Of a stretch of DNA of 64,000 bases, positions 18,057 through 27,606 are shown one piece after another. Each line of letters begins with the position of its first letter. Positions within the stretch are counted from its first letter, which is position 1. Both the position numbers and the translations under genes were made by a program. The DNA lies in the NCBI GenBank assembly GCA_963776465.1, contig CAVZMV010000001.1:812640-876639 (forward strand). The letters are read 5' to 3'. This DNA is from DASRHK01 sp963776465 (GTDB taxonomy: Bacteria > Pseudomonadota > Gammaproteobacteria > Nevskiales > Nevskiaceae). The notes below the pieces were generated by a model. It made no database searches and had not been told where the DNA came from. It saw nothing but the letters and a program-made list of their open reading frames with translations.

Positions 18057-18998
18057 ATGACCGAACCGAGCCGCCGTCTGCGTCGTCTGTGCGGGTGCTG
18101 CCTGCTGGCGGTATCGGCCAGTGCGGGCGCCGCCGGCTATCCGATGCCGCCGGCCGGCGAGGATCTCGTCGGCGGCACGACCGTCGTCATGGCGAAGGCC
18201 GGCGACACGATGGCGACGCTGGCCAACAAGCATGGCGTCGGCTTCCGCCAGCTGGTGCACGCCAACCCGCGGCTCGATGCGTGGAGATTGGTGCCGGGCC
18301 AGCGCGTGGAGCTGCCGACTTCGATGCTGCTGCCGCGCGCGCCGCGCAACGGCATCGTCGTCAACGTGCCGGAGATGCGGCTCTACTATTTCCCGGACGA
18401 CGGCGCCAACGTATTCGTGTATCCCGTCGCCGTCGGCCGCGTCGACTGGAAAACGCCCTTGGGCACGACGCAAGTGCAGGCCAAAGTGCGCGATCCGGTC
18501 TGGCATCCCCCGGAAAGCATCCGCATCGAGCATGCGGCGAAGGGCGATCCGCTGCCGGAAGTGGTGCCGCCCGGCCCCGACAATCCACTGGGCGCTTTCG
18601 CGCTGCGGCTGGGATGGCCCGACGTGCTGATCCACGGCACGAACATGCCGTTGGGCGGCATCGGCATGCCGGTGACCCACGGCTGCATCCGGCTTTATCC
18701 GCAAGACATCAAAACGCTGTTCGACCAGGTCGCAGTGGGCACTGCCGTGGCCTTCATCGACGAGCCGTACAAGATCGGCCGTCACAATGGCCGCTGGCAC
18801 GTCGAGGCGCACGCGATACTTTCGGAAAACCCGCACGTACGCGGACCCAGGGACGTGACGCCCACGCTGCAAAAGCTCAAAGCGTGGGAGGCGCCAGGCA
18901 TCGACTGGAACAAGGTCGCTACCGCGATACGGCAATCCGACGGCCTGCCGACGATCGTGCAGGCGGGCGCCGCTGCCGCTCCGGCCGCGGCGCGCTAG
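18057..18998 (+). CDS. L,D-transpeptidase (YkuD domain) with LysM domain
   Basis: A 313-residue periplasmic enzyme. The start at 18057 gives an N-terminal Arg-rich stretch and a hydrophobic signal with a CGCC cluster (12-15), then a LysM peptidoglycan-binding domain (about 43-88) and a YkuD catalytic domain (about 98-235) with HGTNMPLGG and the active-site motif THGCIRLYPQDI (Cys210). Such ErfK/YbiS-type enzymes make 3-3 crosslinks or attach lipoproteins to peptidoglycan; which of these it does is not clear. The C-terminal tail is Ala-rich. The start is uncertain because no strong ribosome site is visible. Confidence 0.9.
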   Translation: MTEPSRRLRRLCGCCLLAVSASAGAAGYPMPPAGEDLVGGTTVVMAKAGDTMATLANKHGVGFRQLVHANPRLDAWRLVPGQRVELPTSMLLPRAPRNGIVVNVPEMRLYYFPDDGANVFVYPVAVGRVDWKTPLGTTQVQAKVRDPVWHPPESIRIEHAAKGDPLPEVVPPGPDNPLGAFALRLGWPDVLIHGTNMPLGGIGMPVTHGCIRLYPQDIKTLFDQVAVGTAVAFIDEPYKIGRHNGRWHVEAHAILSENPHVRGPRDVTPTLQKLKAWEAPGIDWNKVATAIRQSDGLPTIVQAGAAAAPAAAR

Positions 18999-19028
18999 AC
19001 GCGCGCCGAGCCGGAGGGAACTGCAGGG

Positions 19029-19289
19029 TTACTTGCGCTGGGACTGCTCGAAGTCCTGGCTCTGGGTGCTGGTATCCGATGCGGTGGTCGTCTCAGAGGT
19101 CTCTACCGCCGCAACCTCGGGCGTCGCCGTATCGGCAGGCGCGCTGGCGGTCGACTCGGAGGTCGTGGCCGTGGCCGTTGCGGCCGGCTGGGTCTGGGCC
19201 TGATTGTTCGTGGCCGGGTCTGCTGCGAACGCTACCAGGCTGGTGGCCGCAGTGACCGCAACGAGCGCTGAAATGAAATGCTTTTTCAT
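19029..19289 (-). CDS. Small secreted Thr/Ala/Ser-rich protein
   Basis: An 86-residue protein with a clear Sec signal peptide (MKKHFISALVAV..., cleavage after about residue 22, near VAFAAD). It is followed by a low-complexity acidic segment of Ala, Thr, Ser, Glu and Gln with no Cys and no recognisable domain. AAGGA precedes the ATG at 19289, and the signal peptide makes it believable as a gene. It diverges from lipA. No function can be assigned; a disordered periplasmic or secreted peptide is the most that can be said. Confidence 0.7.
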   Translation of the reverse strand: MKKHFISALVAVTAATSLVAFAADPATNNQAQTQPAATATATTSESTASAPADTATPEVAAVETSETTTASDTSTQSQDFEQSQRK

Positions 19290-19410
19290 GGTCGTGTCCT
19301 TTTGGGGGTCGGGGGAGAAGCCACCGCCTCTTGCGACAGCTCCGGTTTTACGACTCCGCCCGCGTGCGATGAGTTCCGGGGCGCTGTCGGTTCTTGGGTA
19401 CACTAGTGCG

Positions 19411-20391
19411 ATGAGTTCCTCGCCCGAATCGCTCACCAAGCCCAAGCTTTCCCCGGTCATCCAGGGCGAGAAGCTGCGCGGCGCCGAAAAGATGGCGCGC
19501 ATCCCCATCAAGATCGAGCCGACGCTCACCCCTCTGCGCAAGCCCGCGTGGATCCGCGCCAAGTCGCAGGCGACGCCGGAAGTCGCGCGCATCAAGGCCG
19601 CGCTGCGCGCCAACAAGCTGCACACGGTGTGCGAAGAAGCGGCCTGCCCGAACCTCGGCGAGTGCTTCGGCAAGGGCACGGCGACCTTCATGATCATGGG
19701 CGACATCTGCACGCGGCGCTGCCCGTTCTGCGACGTTGCCCACGGCCGCCCCAACCCGCTGGACACCGACGAGCCGCAAAACCTCGCGCGCACCATCCGC
19801 GACATGCAGCTGCGCTACGTCGTCATCACCAGCGTCGACCGCGACGACCTGCCCGACGGCGGCGCCGCGCACTTCGCTTCGTGCATCCGCGAGTCGCGCG
19901 CGCTGTCGCCCGAGCTCACCATCGAAGTGCTGGTGCCGGATTTCCGCGGCCGCATGGACCCGGCGCTGACCATTTTCCGCGACACGCCGCCCGACGTGTT
20001 CAATCACAACCTGGAAACCGTGCCGCGGCTCTACAAGCAGGCGCGCCCCGGCTCCGACTACGACTGGTCGCTGGATCTGCTCGAGCGCTTCAAGGGCCTG
20101 CATCCGCAGGTGCCGACGAAATCGGGCCTGATGCTCGGCCTTGGCGAGGAGATCTCCGAGATCGAGCAGGTGATGCGCGACCTGCGCGCGCATCGCGTCG
20201 ACATGCTGACGCTCGGGCAATACCTGCAGCCGTCGAAGCACCATCTGCCGGTCGCACGTTACGTGGAGCCGGCCGAGTTCGAGCGCCTGCGCGTGCTCGG
20301 CGAGGAGATGGGGTTCTCGCACGTCGCCAGCGCGCCGATGGTGCGCTCCAGCTATCACGCGGATCAGCAGGCGAAGCACGCCCTCGGATGA
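19411..20391 (+). CDS. lipA: Lipoyl synthase
   Basis: LipA is the radical SAM enzyme that inserts two sulfur atoms into octanoyl groups to form lipoyl cofactors. The 326-residue product shows both iron-sulfur sites: the auxiliary cluster cysteines C74, C79 and C85 (CEEAACPNLGEC) and the radical SAM motif C100, C104 and C107 (CTRRCPFC). The C-terminal MVRSSYHAD supplies the serine that ligates the auxiliary cluster. lipB is not adjacent. The stop overlaps the start of the next gene (ATGA). Confidence 0.97.
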   Translation: MSSSPESLTKPKLSPVIQGEKLRGAEKMARIPIKIEPTLTPLRKPAWIRAKSQATPEVARIKAALRANKLHTVCEEAACPNLGECFGKGTATFMIMGDICTRRCPFCDVAHGRPNPLDTDEPQNLARTIRDMQLRYVVITSVDRDDLPDGGAAHFASCIRESRALSPELTIEVLVPDFRGRMDPALTIFRDTPPDVFNHNLETVPRLYKQARPGSDYDWSLDLLERFKGLHPQVPTKSGLMLGLGEEISEIEQVMRDLRAHRVDMLTLGQYLQPSKHHLPVARYVEPAEFERLRVLGEEMGFSHVASAPMVRSSYHADQQAKHALG

Positions 20392-20894
20392 CCCTGGCCA
20401 AGCCTGCGCGCACGCCTGGCCTGGACCAGGTCGCGGCGCTCGCGCGCGGACTCAAGCCGATCGCTCGCTTCGTCGGCGTGGCGTCGCTGGTGTCCGGCGG
20501 CTGGCTCGCCTTCGCCCTGCAGAGCTGGCTGCACCTGACCTCCGGGTGGGTCATCACCAGCGCATTGCTGCTCTGCCTGCCGGGGCTGCTTTACGCCTGG
20601 CTCTGGTGGCTGCTGTACGCGCTTGGCGAGCTGCCGCAGCGCCTCTACGGCGCGGTCGACACGATCAAGGAGATCCGACAGCGTCCGGCCGCGGCCACCG
20701 CGCTGCGCAAGCTGGGCCGTGGGTTGCGCGACGTCTGGAACGTCATGGATGCAGCGGACAACGTCTGGCTGCCGATCAGCGCCACGATCCTGCTCATGAA
20801 CCCGCTGGGCTGGATCGTGCTGGCGGGCGGGCTCGCTTCCGCGCTCGTGCTTTGGGTGATCGCCTTCATCAGCGCGATGGTGCGGCTGTTCTAA
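20388..20894 (+). CDS. Uncharacterised membrane protein coupled to lipA
   Basis: A 168-residue protein with three likely membrane segments: about 27-45 (VGVASLVSGGWLAFALQSW), 52-75 and 135-165. A loop lies between them, rich in charged residues (DTIKEIRQRP, LRKLGRGLRDVW). I recognise no domain. The ATG overlaps the lipA stop by four bases, so the two should be translated together. Its end overlaps the 3' end of the convergent DUF349 gene by four bases. A role in lipoylation is only a guess from position. Confidence 0.75.
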   Translation: MTLAKPARTPGLDQVAALARGLKPIARFVGVASLVSGGWLAFALQSWLHLTSGWVITSALLLCLPGLLYAWLWWLLYALGELPQRLYGAVDTIKEIRQRPAAATALRKLGRGLRDVWNVMDAADNVWLPISATILLMNPLGWIVLAGGLASALVLWVIAFISAMVRLF

Positions 20895-23203
20895 ACCTTC
20901 GCGGCGCGACAGCGCCGGAATCTCTCCAGTAGCGCCTGGTAGGCCGCATCGTCTACCGGGCCGACGCCGATCCACTCGATCGCCAAAGTGTCCAGGTTCG
21001 TTTCGTCCGCCCTGGAGCCCTGACCCATGTTCTGCACCAGGCGCTGCAGCTGGTATTCGCGACGCAGCGCCTGATCCTCGGGTGGCGTCGCCGTGTCGGT
21101 CAGCACTTCGGCGCGGACGCAGAGCATCCGCAGAGCGGCCTCGTTCGCCGCGAGATCAGCGGAGCGCTCACCAGCGAGCGCCCGCTTCAGCGCGTCGAGC
21201 CCACCTTTGGGCCATCGCTCGATGGAGGCAATGCGGGCTTCGGCCGCCGTCTTCGAGGTGTCGACCTGATCCGCGTCCGCACCTCTGGCGAGGGCAAGCC
21301 TGTAGGCGCGCACCTGGTTGGCCGCTTCGAACAGATCGCTCCAGGCCCGCTCGGCGTCGCGCGCACCCTGGCGCGCAATCGATTTTTCGCAGCGCTCCAG
21401 ACCGCGCTCGAATCTGTTGCGAAGCTCCCGCGTGTCCGCGCGCGGAAGCTCCAGCGCGTCGAAAGCGCTTCGCAATTCGACCCGCGCCCTGGCGCGCGTC
21501 AACAGCTCAGGTCCTTCGAGCGTGGCGATCTGCTCGAGCTGCTCGCACAAGGCGATCGCCTGCGTCTTGTTGTTCTCCAGCCCGGCCGCGTAGGCGGCAG
21601 ACTCCTGCTCGCGCTTCTGGAACACCGCATCGCAGTGCTGGCGGAAGGCACCCCAGAGACGCTGGTCCATCTCCCGCGGCACGGGGCCGACGGCCCGCCA
21701 CTTCTGCTGCAGCTCCTTGGCGCCGTCGATCGCCTTGCGACTATCGTCGCTCGCGAGCAGCTGCGCGGCACGCTCGATCAGCGACTCCTTCTGCTTCACA
21801 TTGCTGGCGTGCTCGGCATCCAGCCGGCCCTGCAGGCTCGCGCTGAGGGCTTTGAATCTCTCCTGCTGCTCCTTGCCGGCCTCGCGGTCCACCGGCGAGC
21901 AGCCGCGCCACTCCTGTTTCGTCTCGCGCAGGATCCTGACGAGGGCCTGCCAGTCGGGCTGCTCCCAATTGTGTCCCGCCTCAAACGCCGTCAGCCTGGC
22001 GAGCAACGCCTCGCGACGCCGCAGATTCTCCTCGCGGATGAGGGCCTGGGCAGCGAAATATTCCTTGCACGGCTGATACGCCTTGCGGGATGCGTCCTGG
22101 AAGCGCCGCAAGTCGGCCTCGACGTTCTCGCCGGCGCCCTTGCTGATGGTGCGCCACTCTTCCTGAACGGCCTTGATCTTCTCGGCGAGCGTCGGCGGAT
22201 CGAACGGCGCGCCGATGAGCACCTCCATCGCCTCGATCAGCTCTGCGCGCTTCGGGGTCACCGAGAAACTCTTCCAGTCCTTCAGCTCGTCGAGCTGCTT
22301 GTCGAGCTGCTGCAGCTGACCGGTCAGCTTTTCCGGCAGCGGCGGAGCGCCCGCCAGCTTCTCCTCGATGGTCCGCCGCACGCCGGCCGCGCGGGATGTG
22401 CTGCCGTCGCTCAGCGCGGCCTGCGCCTTGCGGATCAATTCGCCGATCTGGCGCAGAGCCTGCTGCTCGGCCTGCTGTTCAGCTTGCTGCTTTTCGGCCA
22501 GCGCACGCTTCTCCTCCTCGAGGGCGCGTTCCTGCTCCGCTGACACCGCCGCGGATGCCTGCGCCTGCTCTTCGCGCACGCGCCGTGCCTCCGCGGCCGC
22601 GTTGGCGGCAGCCTCCTCGCGTGATGCCTGCGCGGCCACCTGGCGCAATTGCTCGGCAACGATCTCGCGTGCGCGATCGATCCACTGCTGAACTCTTTCG
22701 CGCAGCTCTGCATCCGCCTGCGCAGCCACCGCGTTCCAGCGGCGCTCGAGCTGATCCAGTCTCGGGCTGAACGTCGCGTCGTACGCGCGCTGGCTGTGGC
22801 GCTCGAGCGCTGCCGACGCCGCATCGATCTCGAAGCGCAGCTGCTCGCTCTTGCGGCCCTGCTCGAGCAGGACGTCGCGCTTGGACGTCAGGATCTTGTA
22901 GACGGCTTTGTCGTTGCCCCCACGGACGTCGCGGATGAGCTGCCGCAGCGTTTCCAGGTCTTCGATCGCGTGCGCCGCCGCCTGGCGAACCTTGGTCGAC
23001 GTCCCGGCAAGGACAAGCCGAGCCACTGCCTGGACGTCGCGGGCATCGATGGCCGACTGCAAAGCGCTCTCCTCCGCAGCAGCGGCCTGCGCACGATCAG
23101 CGGCGCTCGGTGCGGCAAGAGTGTCGGCCTTCTTGGCCGGCGCTGCAGCCGGGACTGGCGAAGGTGATGGCGCTTTGCGGAACAAGCGCGAGAAGAACGA
23201 CAT
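20891..23203 (-). CDS. DUF349 repeat coiled-coil protein
   Basis: A 770-residue cytoplasmic protein with several DUF349 repeats. Repeat hallmarks are the conserved Trp positions in WRTISKGAGENVEADLRRFQDASRKAY, WRGCSPVDREAGKEQQERFKALS and WRAVGPVPREMDQRLWGAFRQHCDAVF. A long coiled coil rich in Glu, Ala, Gln and Arg covers roughly residues 140-260. The Ala/Pro-rich N-terminus follows a short MSFFSRLFRK segment that might touch membrane. The family is widespread in Proteobacteria and has no firmly established function. Confidence 0.85.
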   Translation of the reverse strand: MSFFSRLFRKAPSPSPVPAAAPAKKADTLAAPSAADRAQAAAAEESALQSAIDARDVQAVARLVLAGTSTKVRQAAAHAIEDLETLRQLIRDVRGGNDKAVYKILTSKRDVLLEQGRKSEQLRFEIDAASAALERHSQRAYDATFSPRLDQLERRWNAVAAQADAELRERVQQWIDRAREIVAEQLRQVAAQASREEAAANAAAEARRVREEQAQASAAVSAEQERALEEEKRALAEKQQAEQQAEQQALRQIGELIRKAQAALSDGSTSRAAGVRRTIEEKLAGAPPLPEKLTGQLQQLDKQLDELKDWKSFSVTPKRAELIEAMEVLIGAPFDPPTLAEKIKAVQEEWRTISKGAGENVEADLRRFQDASRKAYQPCKEYFAAQALIREENLRRREALLARLTAFEAGHNWEQPDWQALVRILRETKQEWRGCSPVDREAGKEQQERFKALSASLQGRLDAEHASNVKQKESLIERAAQLLASDDSRKAIDGAKELQQKWRAVGPVPREMDQRLWGAFRQHCDAVFQKREQESAAYAAGLENNKTQAIALCEQLEQIATLEGPELLTRARARVELRSAFDALELPRADTRELRNRFERGLERCEKSIARQGARDAERAWSDLFEAANQVRAYRLALARGADADQVDTSKTAAEARIASIERWPKGGLDALKRALAGERSADLAANEAALRMLCVRAEVLTDTATPPEDQALRREYQLQRLVQNMGQGSRADETNLDTLAIEWIGVGPVDDAAYQALLERFRRCRAAKV

Positions 23204-23259
23204 TGTTGACCTGCACGCTGGCGTGGGCCGCGCATTCTACCTGCGCTGGAACGCTTGCC

Positions 23260-23643
23260 TCATCCGGTCAGGCTCGTGCTGATCTCGAACTTCTTGTGCA
23301 GCGCCTTGTGAATCGGGCACTTGTTGGCGATGCCCAGCAGATACTGCTTCTGCTCGTCGGTGAGATTCCCGACCAGCTCGATCTTCCGCGTCATCCGGTA
23401 AGTGGTGTCGTCGGCGTCGTGCGTGAGCTCGACGCGCACGTCCTGCAGCGGCCATTGCTTGCGCTGGGCGACCAGCGTCACCGTCATCGCGGTGCAGACA
23501 GCGAGCGAAGCGTCGAGCAGGTCGTGCGGACTGGGGCCCTCTTCATCACCCACGGGTGGCGGCTCGTCGGCGACGATGCTGCTGGCGGAGAACTCCACGA
23601 CGTGCTTGATCTTGCCGTCAGCGGCCTTGTGCACTTTCACCAT
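23260..23643 (-). CDS. OsmC family protein
   Basis: A 127-residue OsmC/Ohr-fold protein. The two conserved redox cysteines are present: Cys50 in LAVCTAMT and Cys109 in NKCPIHKAL. Together with the HDLLDASL segment they point to a peroxidase of the OsmC/YhfA type acting on organic hydroperoxides. YhfA-like proteins without a known substrate are the alternative. The ATG at 23643 lies inside the 3' end of murU (26-base overlap), so it probably belongs to the amgK-murU transcript. Confidence 0.88.
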   Translation of the reverse strand: MVKVHKAADGKIKHVVEFSASSIVADEPPPVGDEEGPSPHDLLDASLAVCTAMTVTLVAQRKQWPLQDVRVELTHDADDTTYRMTRKIELVGNLTDEQKQYLLGIANKCPIHKALHKKFEISTSLTG

Positions 23644-24322
23644 GGCGCGACTCCAGTTGCTCCTCCAGCTCCGCCAGGCGTTCCGGCGTGCCGACATCGG
23701 ACCAGCGGCCGGAGAACAGCTCTCCGGAGATCTGCCCGCGCGCCGCGGCCTCGCGCCACAGCGGCAGGATCGGGAAGTGTCCCGGCGTGCTGCCGGCAAG
23801 CAGCTCCGGCCGATGCACCGACAGGCCGGTGAAAGTGAGGCGTCCCGCCTCGGCGTTGCCCACCTTGCCGCCTTCGAGCACGAAGTCGCCGCGCGGGTTC
23901 TGCGGCGGATTGGCGGTGAGCACCAGGTGCGCCAGCGTGCCGTCCGGCAGCTGCCGCGCGCGCTCGACCAGGCGCGCCAGGGGATAGTCGGTGTAGACGT
24001 CGCCGTTGACGACGACAAACGGCGCAGCGCCGAGCAGCGGCAGCGCGTGCAGCAGGCCGCCGCCGGACTCCAGTGCCGGCCAGCCCTCGCGCGAATAGTG
24101 GATCTTCAGGCCGAAGCGCGCGCCGTCACCGAGCGCGGCCTCTATCTTCTCGCCCAACCAGCCCAGGTTGATCACCACGTCCCGGATCCCCGCACCTGCC
24201 AGCTGCTCGAGGTGGTACTCGATCATCGGCTTGCCGTGCACGCGGATCAGCGGCTTGGGCAGCGTGTCGGTCAGCTTCTTCATGCGGGCGCCCCTGCCGG
24301 CCGCCAGGATCATCGCTTTCAC
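23618..24322 (-). CDS. murU: N-acetylmuramate alpha-1-phosphate uridylyltransferase MurU
   Basis: MurU converts MurNAc-1-phosphate to UDP-MurNAc in the cell-wall recycling shortcut that bypasses fosfomycin-sensitive de novo synthesis. The 234-residue nucleotidyltransferase has LAAGRGARM with the Lys of LPKPLI downstream (NTP site), VVNGDVYTDYPL for metal and sugar binding, and WSDVGTPERL near the end. The start is a GTG at 24322 overlapping the amgK stop by four bases. It directly follows amgK, the known pairing. Confidence 0.92.
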   Translation of the reverse strand: MKAMILAAGRGARMKKLTDTLPKPLIRVHGKPMIEYHLEQLAGAGIRDVVINLGWLGEKIEAALGDGARFGLKIHYSREGWPALESGGGLLHALPLLGAAPFVVVNGDVYTDYPLARLVERARQLPDGTLAHLVLTANPPQNPRGDFVLEGGKVGNAEAGRLTFTGLSVHRPELLAGSTPGHFPILPLWREAAARGQISGELFSGRWSDVGTPERLAELEEQLESRHGESAQGR

Positions 24323-25317
24323 TGCAGGCCCAGCTCGTCGAAGAGACCCAGCAGCGGCTGAAGCTCGCGATAGCGCGCGGCGACCTCGCGCACGTAGCGG
24401 ATGAAGCGCGGCGTGTCGGCGAGGTAGTGCGGCTTGTGATCGCGGTAGTTGATGCGCGCGAAGATGCCGAGCACCTTGAGGTGGCGCTGCGCGCCCATCA
24501 GGTCGAAGTCGCGCAAGAAGTGGTGATAGTCGTTCGGCACCGGCAGGTGCGCGGCGCGCGCGGCGTCCCAGTACTTGCGCGACCAGCCGCGCACCCGCTC
24601 GGCCGGCCACGACAGGAACGCGTCCTTGAACAGGCAGACCGCGTCGTAGCTCACCGGGCCCATCACCGCGTCCTGGAAATCCAGGATGCCCGGATTGGGC
24701 GTAGACAGCATCAGGTTGCGCGGCATGTAGTCGCGATGCACGTAGACACGCGACTGCGCCAGCGCGCTGCCGACCAGCAGGTCTTCCATCGACTGCCAGG
24801 TCGCCGCCTGCGCAGGCGTGAACTCACGCTTGAGATGACGCGCGACGTACCAGTCCGGGAACAGCTTGAGCTCGCGGCGCAGGAGGGCGTCGTCGTACGC
24901 CGGCAGCTCGTTGACGCGCGTCGCCCGCTGCCAGCGCACCAGCGCCTCGATCGCCTCGCCGAACAGCTGCTCGGCGTTGTTCTCGTCGAGCACGTTGAGA
25001 TACGTGCGCCGGCCGAGGTCCGACAGCAGCAGGAAGCCGCGCTTGAGGTTCTGCGCGTGGATCACCGGCGCGTGCAGGCCCGCGTCGCGCAGCAGACCGT
25101 CGATGTGGATGAAGCGCGTGCAGTCCTCCTTGTCCGGCGGCGCGTCCATGACGACCCACGATTGCCCGCCTTCCTCGACGCGGAAGTAGCGACGGAAGCT
25201 GGCGTCGGCCGACGCGGGCGCGAAGGATGCGGAGCTCAGCTTGAGCTGCGCCAGCGCCCAGACGTACGCGCTGGCCGCGCGCGGATCGGCGGAGTTTTCG
25301 GAAGGGGCGGAAGCCAT
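24319..25317 (-). CDS. amgK: N-acetylmuramate/N-acetylglucosamine kinase AmgK
   Basis: AmgK phosphorylates MurNAc and GlcNAc at the anomeric position in peptidoglycan recycling. The 332-residue product has an aminoglycoside-phosphotransferase fold with the Brenner-type catalytic loop HRDYMPRN (194-201) and the metal-binding DFQDA (213-217). It is first of the amgK-murU-osmC run. It diverges from lptD over 74 bases, an arrangement also known in Pseudomonas, and fits a cell-envelope neighbourhood. Confidence 0.93.
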   Translation of the reverse strand: MASAPSENSADPRAASAYVWALAQLKLSSASFAPASADASFRRYFRVEEGGQSWVVMDAPPDKEDCTRFIHIDGLLRDAGLHAPVIHAQNLKRGFLLLSDLGRRTYLNVLDENNAEQLFGEAIEALVRWQRATRVNELPAYDDALLRRELKLFPDWYVARHLKREFTPAQAATWQSMEDLLVGSALAQSRVYVHRDYMPRNLMLSTPNPGILDFQDAVMGPVSYDAVCLFKDAFLSWPAERVRGWSRKYWDAARAAHLPVPNDYHHFLRDFDLMGAQRHLKVLGIFARINYRDHKPHYLADTPRFIRYVREVAARYRELQPLLGLFDELGLQ

Positions 25318-25391
25318 CGGGCGCGAGCATACAAAGAATTGCGCCCCCCCGCGACGCCCGCCGATACTGTCCGTCTGACCAGGGAGAGGGC

Positions 25392-27557
25392 GTGTCGAAA
25401 AACCTTCTGCTCGCGGCCCTCGCCGTGATCGCGGCGCCGCTGACGTACGCCGCCGACGCTCCGGTGCAAGGCAGCGTGTGCGCGCAGCCGCCCCTGGCGG
25501 AAGGCCTGCCCGCGGCGCGATTCGACCAGAACCTGACGCTCACCGCCGATCAGCTGACCTGGGCGCAGGATGGGCTGTCGGATCTTTTTGGCGACGTGCG
25601 CCTGACGCAGGGCGACGCCGAGTTCGTCGCGCATGCGCTGCAGTACAACGACCAGACGCGCAGCGTGTCGATCAACGCAGAGTCCCTTTTCAGGAACCGC
25701 TACTTCGTCATCCGCAGCGCCCACGCCGAGTTCAACCTGGCGGCCGAGACCGGCAGCTTCCTGGACACCGAGTTCCTGCTCACGGAGCGGGCGGCGCACG
25801 GCAGCGCCGGTCAGATCACGCTGACCCGCACCGGCGTCGCCGATCTCGAAGACGTGCGCTACACCACCTGCGCGCCGGGACACGAAGCCTGGGAGTTGCG
25901 CGCGGGCAGGATCCACCTGGACCAGCAGAAGGGTCGCGGCACCGCGCGCGGCGCGTCGTTGCGGCTCGGCGGCGTGCCGATCTTCTACGCGCCCTGGTTC
26001 CAGTTCCCGATCGACGACCGCCGCCAGAGCGGGCTGCTGTTCCCCGTGATCGCCCAGACCAACAACACCGGCTTCGACGTGCGCTGGCCGGTGTACCTGA
26101 ACCTCGCGCCCAACTACGACGCGGAGATCATCCCGCGCTACATGTCGCGGCGCGGCCCGCAGATCGGCGCGGATTTCCGCTACCTGCTGAGTCAGAGCCG
26201 CGGCCACTCGCACTACGAGTACCTGAACCGCGATGAGGTCATCGACCAGCGGCGCACCTATTTCGAGTTCGACCACGTGGGGCGCCTGTCGCCGCACCTG
26301 GGGCTGGACATGCAGTTCGCTGAGGTCAGCGACCCGGGCTACTTCGAGGACCTGGGCGGACGGCTGGACACCACGTCGATCTCCTACCTGGATCGTTACG
26401 CGCGGCTGACCTACCAGGCGCCGGCCTCGTACAGGCTGCAGGGGCTGCTCGAGGATTTCCAGACGGTGAGCCGCAGCGTCCTGCCGAGCGACGAGCCTTA
26501 CAAGCGGCTGCCGCAGCTGCGCGTGGACGCGCTGACGCGCAACAGCTGGCACGACCTGCGCGCCGGTTTCGACGGCGAGTATGCGAACTTCGTCAAGAGC
26601 GACGCGCTGGAGGGCCAGCGCCTGGTGCTGCAGCCGTTCGTGCGCTACCTGGTGGACCACAACGCCTGGTACGTCACCAGCCAGGCCGACTGGCAGTACA
26701 CCCGCTACCAGATCACCAGCGGGCGCGCGCCGGGCCAGCCCGCCGGGCCGCAGCGCGTGCTGCCGATCGTGTCCGCCGAAGGCGGCCTGCGCTTCGAGCG
26801 CCTGACCCGGACCGGCATGCTGCAGACCCTGGAGCCGCAGCTGCTCTACCTGTTCGTGCCGTTCCGCAACCAGGACCAGCTGCCGGTGTTCGACAGCGGC
26901 GAGCCGGACTTCGACTTCGTGCAGCTGTTCGCGCGCAACCGCTTCTCCGGCGAGGACCGCATCTCCGACGCCAACCACCTGGCGGCCGCATTCACCACCC
27001 GCGTGCTCGACCCGCGCACCGGCGGCGTGCGCTTCGTCGGCAGCCTCGGCCAGATCTACCGCTTCCAGGCGCCGCGCGTGACGCTGCCGAACACGCAGAC
27101 ACCCGACAGCGGCATCACCGACCTGGTGGCCGCAACCGACGTTCTCCTCAGCGAGCACTGGTCCGCGGGCGCGGCGACGCAGTGGTCGCCCGACACCAAC
27201 CGCTTCGATCGCACCGGGCTGGCCCTGCGCTATCGCGCGACGCGCACCAGCTACGACCTGACCTACCGCTTCCGCCGCGGCGTGCTGCAGCAGCTGGATA
27301 CCGCGGTGCGGCTGCCGCTCTTCGGCGGCCTGTCGGTCGCCGGGCGCTTCCGCTACTCCGTGCGGGACCGCCAGACGCTCGAGTCGCTCGCGGGCGTCGA
27401 GTACGACACCTGCTGCTGGGCCGTGCAGGCGTCGATGCGCCGCTTCATCGCCAACTCCAACGGCGAGTTCACCAACGGCGTCTACCTGCAGGTGCAGCTC
27501 AAGGGGCTCACCCGGATCGGCTCCAGCTACGACACCTTCCTGCCCGAGGCGCGCTGA
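25392..27557 (+). CDS. lptD: LPS-assembly outer membrane protein LptD
   Basis: LptD is the outer-membrane beta-barrel that, with LptE, inserts lipopolysaccharide into the outer leaflet. The 721-residue product starts at a GTG preceded by AGGGAGAG. It has a signal peptide (to about Ala21), an N-terminal OstA/beta-jellyroll domain, and a C-terminal 26-strand-type barrel. The cysteines expected for the LptD disulfides are there: Cys30, one in the YTTCAPG stretch and the CC pair in YDTCCWAV near the C-terminus. It opens the lptD-surA-pdxA-rsmA unit. Confidence 0.96.
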   Translation: MSKNLLLAALAVIAAPLTYAADAPVQGSVCAQPPLAEGLPAARFDQNLTLTADQLTWAQDGLSDLFGDVRLTQGDAEFVAHALQYNDQTRSVSINAESLFRNRYFVIRSAHAEFNLAAETGSFLDTEFLLTERAAHGSAGQITLTRTGVADLEDVRYTTCAPGHEAWELRAGRIHLDQQKGRGTARGASLRLGGVPIFYAPWFQFPIDDRRQSGLLFPVIAQTNNTGFDVRWPVYLNLAPNYDAEIIPRYMSRRGPQIGADFRYLLSQSRGHSHYEYLNRDEVIDQRRTYFEFDHVGRLSPHLGLDMQFAEVSDPGYFEDLGGRLDTTSISYLDRYARLTYQAPASYRLQGLLEDFQTVSRSVLPSDEPYKRLPQLRVDALTRNSWHDLRAGFDGEYANFVKSDALEGQRLVLQPFVRYLVDHNAWYVTSQADWQYTRYQITSGRAPGQPAGPQRVLPIVSAEGGLRFERLTRTGMLQTLEPQLLYLFVPFRNQDQLPVFDSGEPDFDFVQLFARNRFSGEDRISDANHLAAAFTTRVLDPRTGGVRFVGSLGQIYRFQAPRVTLPNTQTPDSGITDLVAATDVLLSEHWSAGAATQWSPDTNRFDRTGLALRYRATRTSYDLTYRFRRGVLQQLDTAVRLPLFGGLSVAGRFRYSVRDRQTLESLAGVEYDTCCWAVQASMRRFIANSNGEFTNGVYLQVQLKGLTRIGSSYDTFLPEAR

Positions 27558-27606
27558 GCCTTCGACGGGCTCAGGGCCGGTCTCGCATGGTAGGCTAGCG
27601 CCCCCG

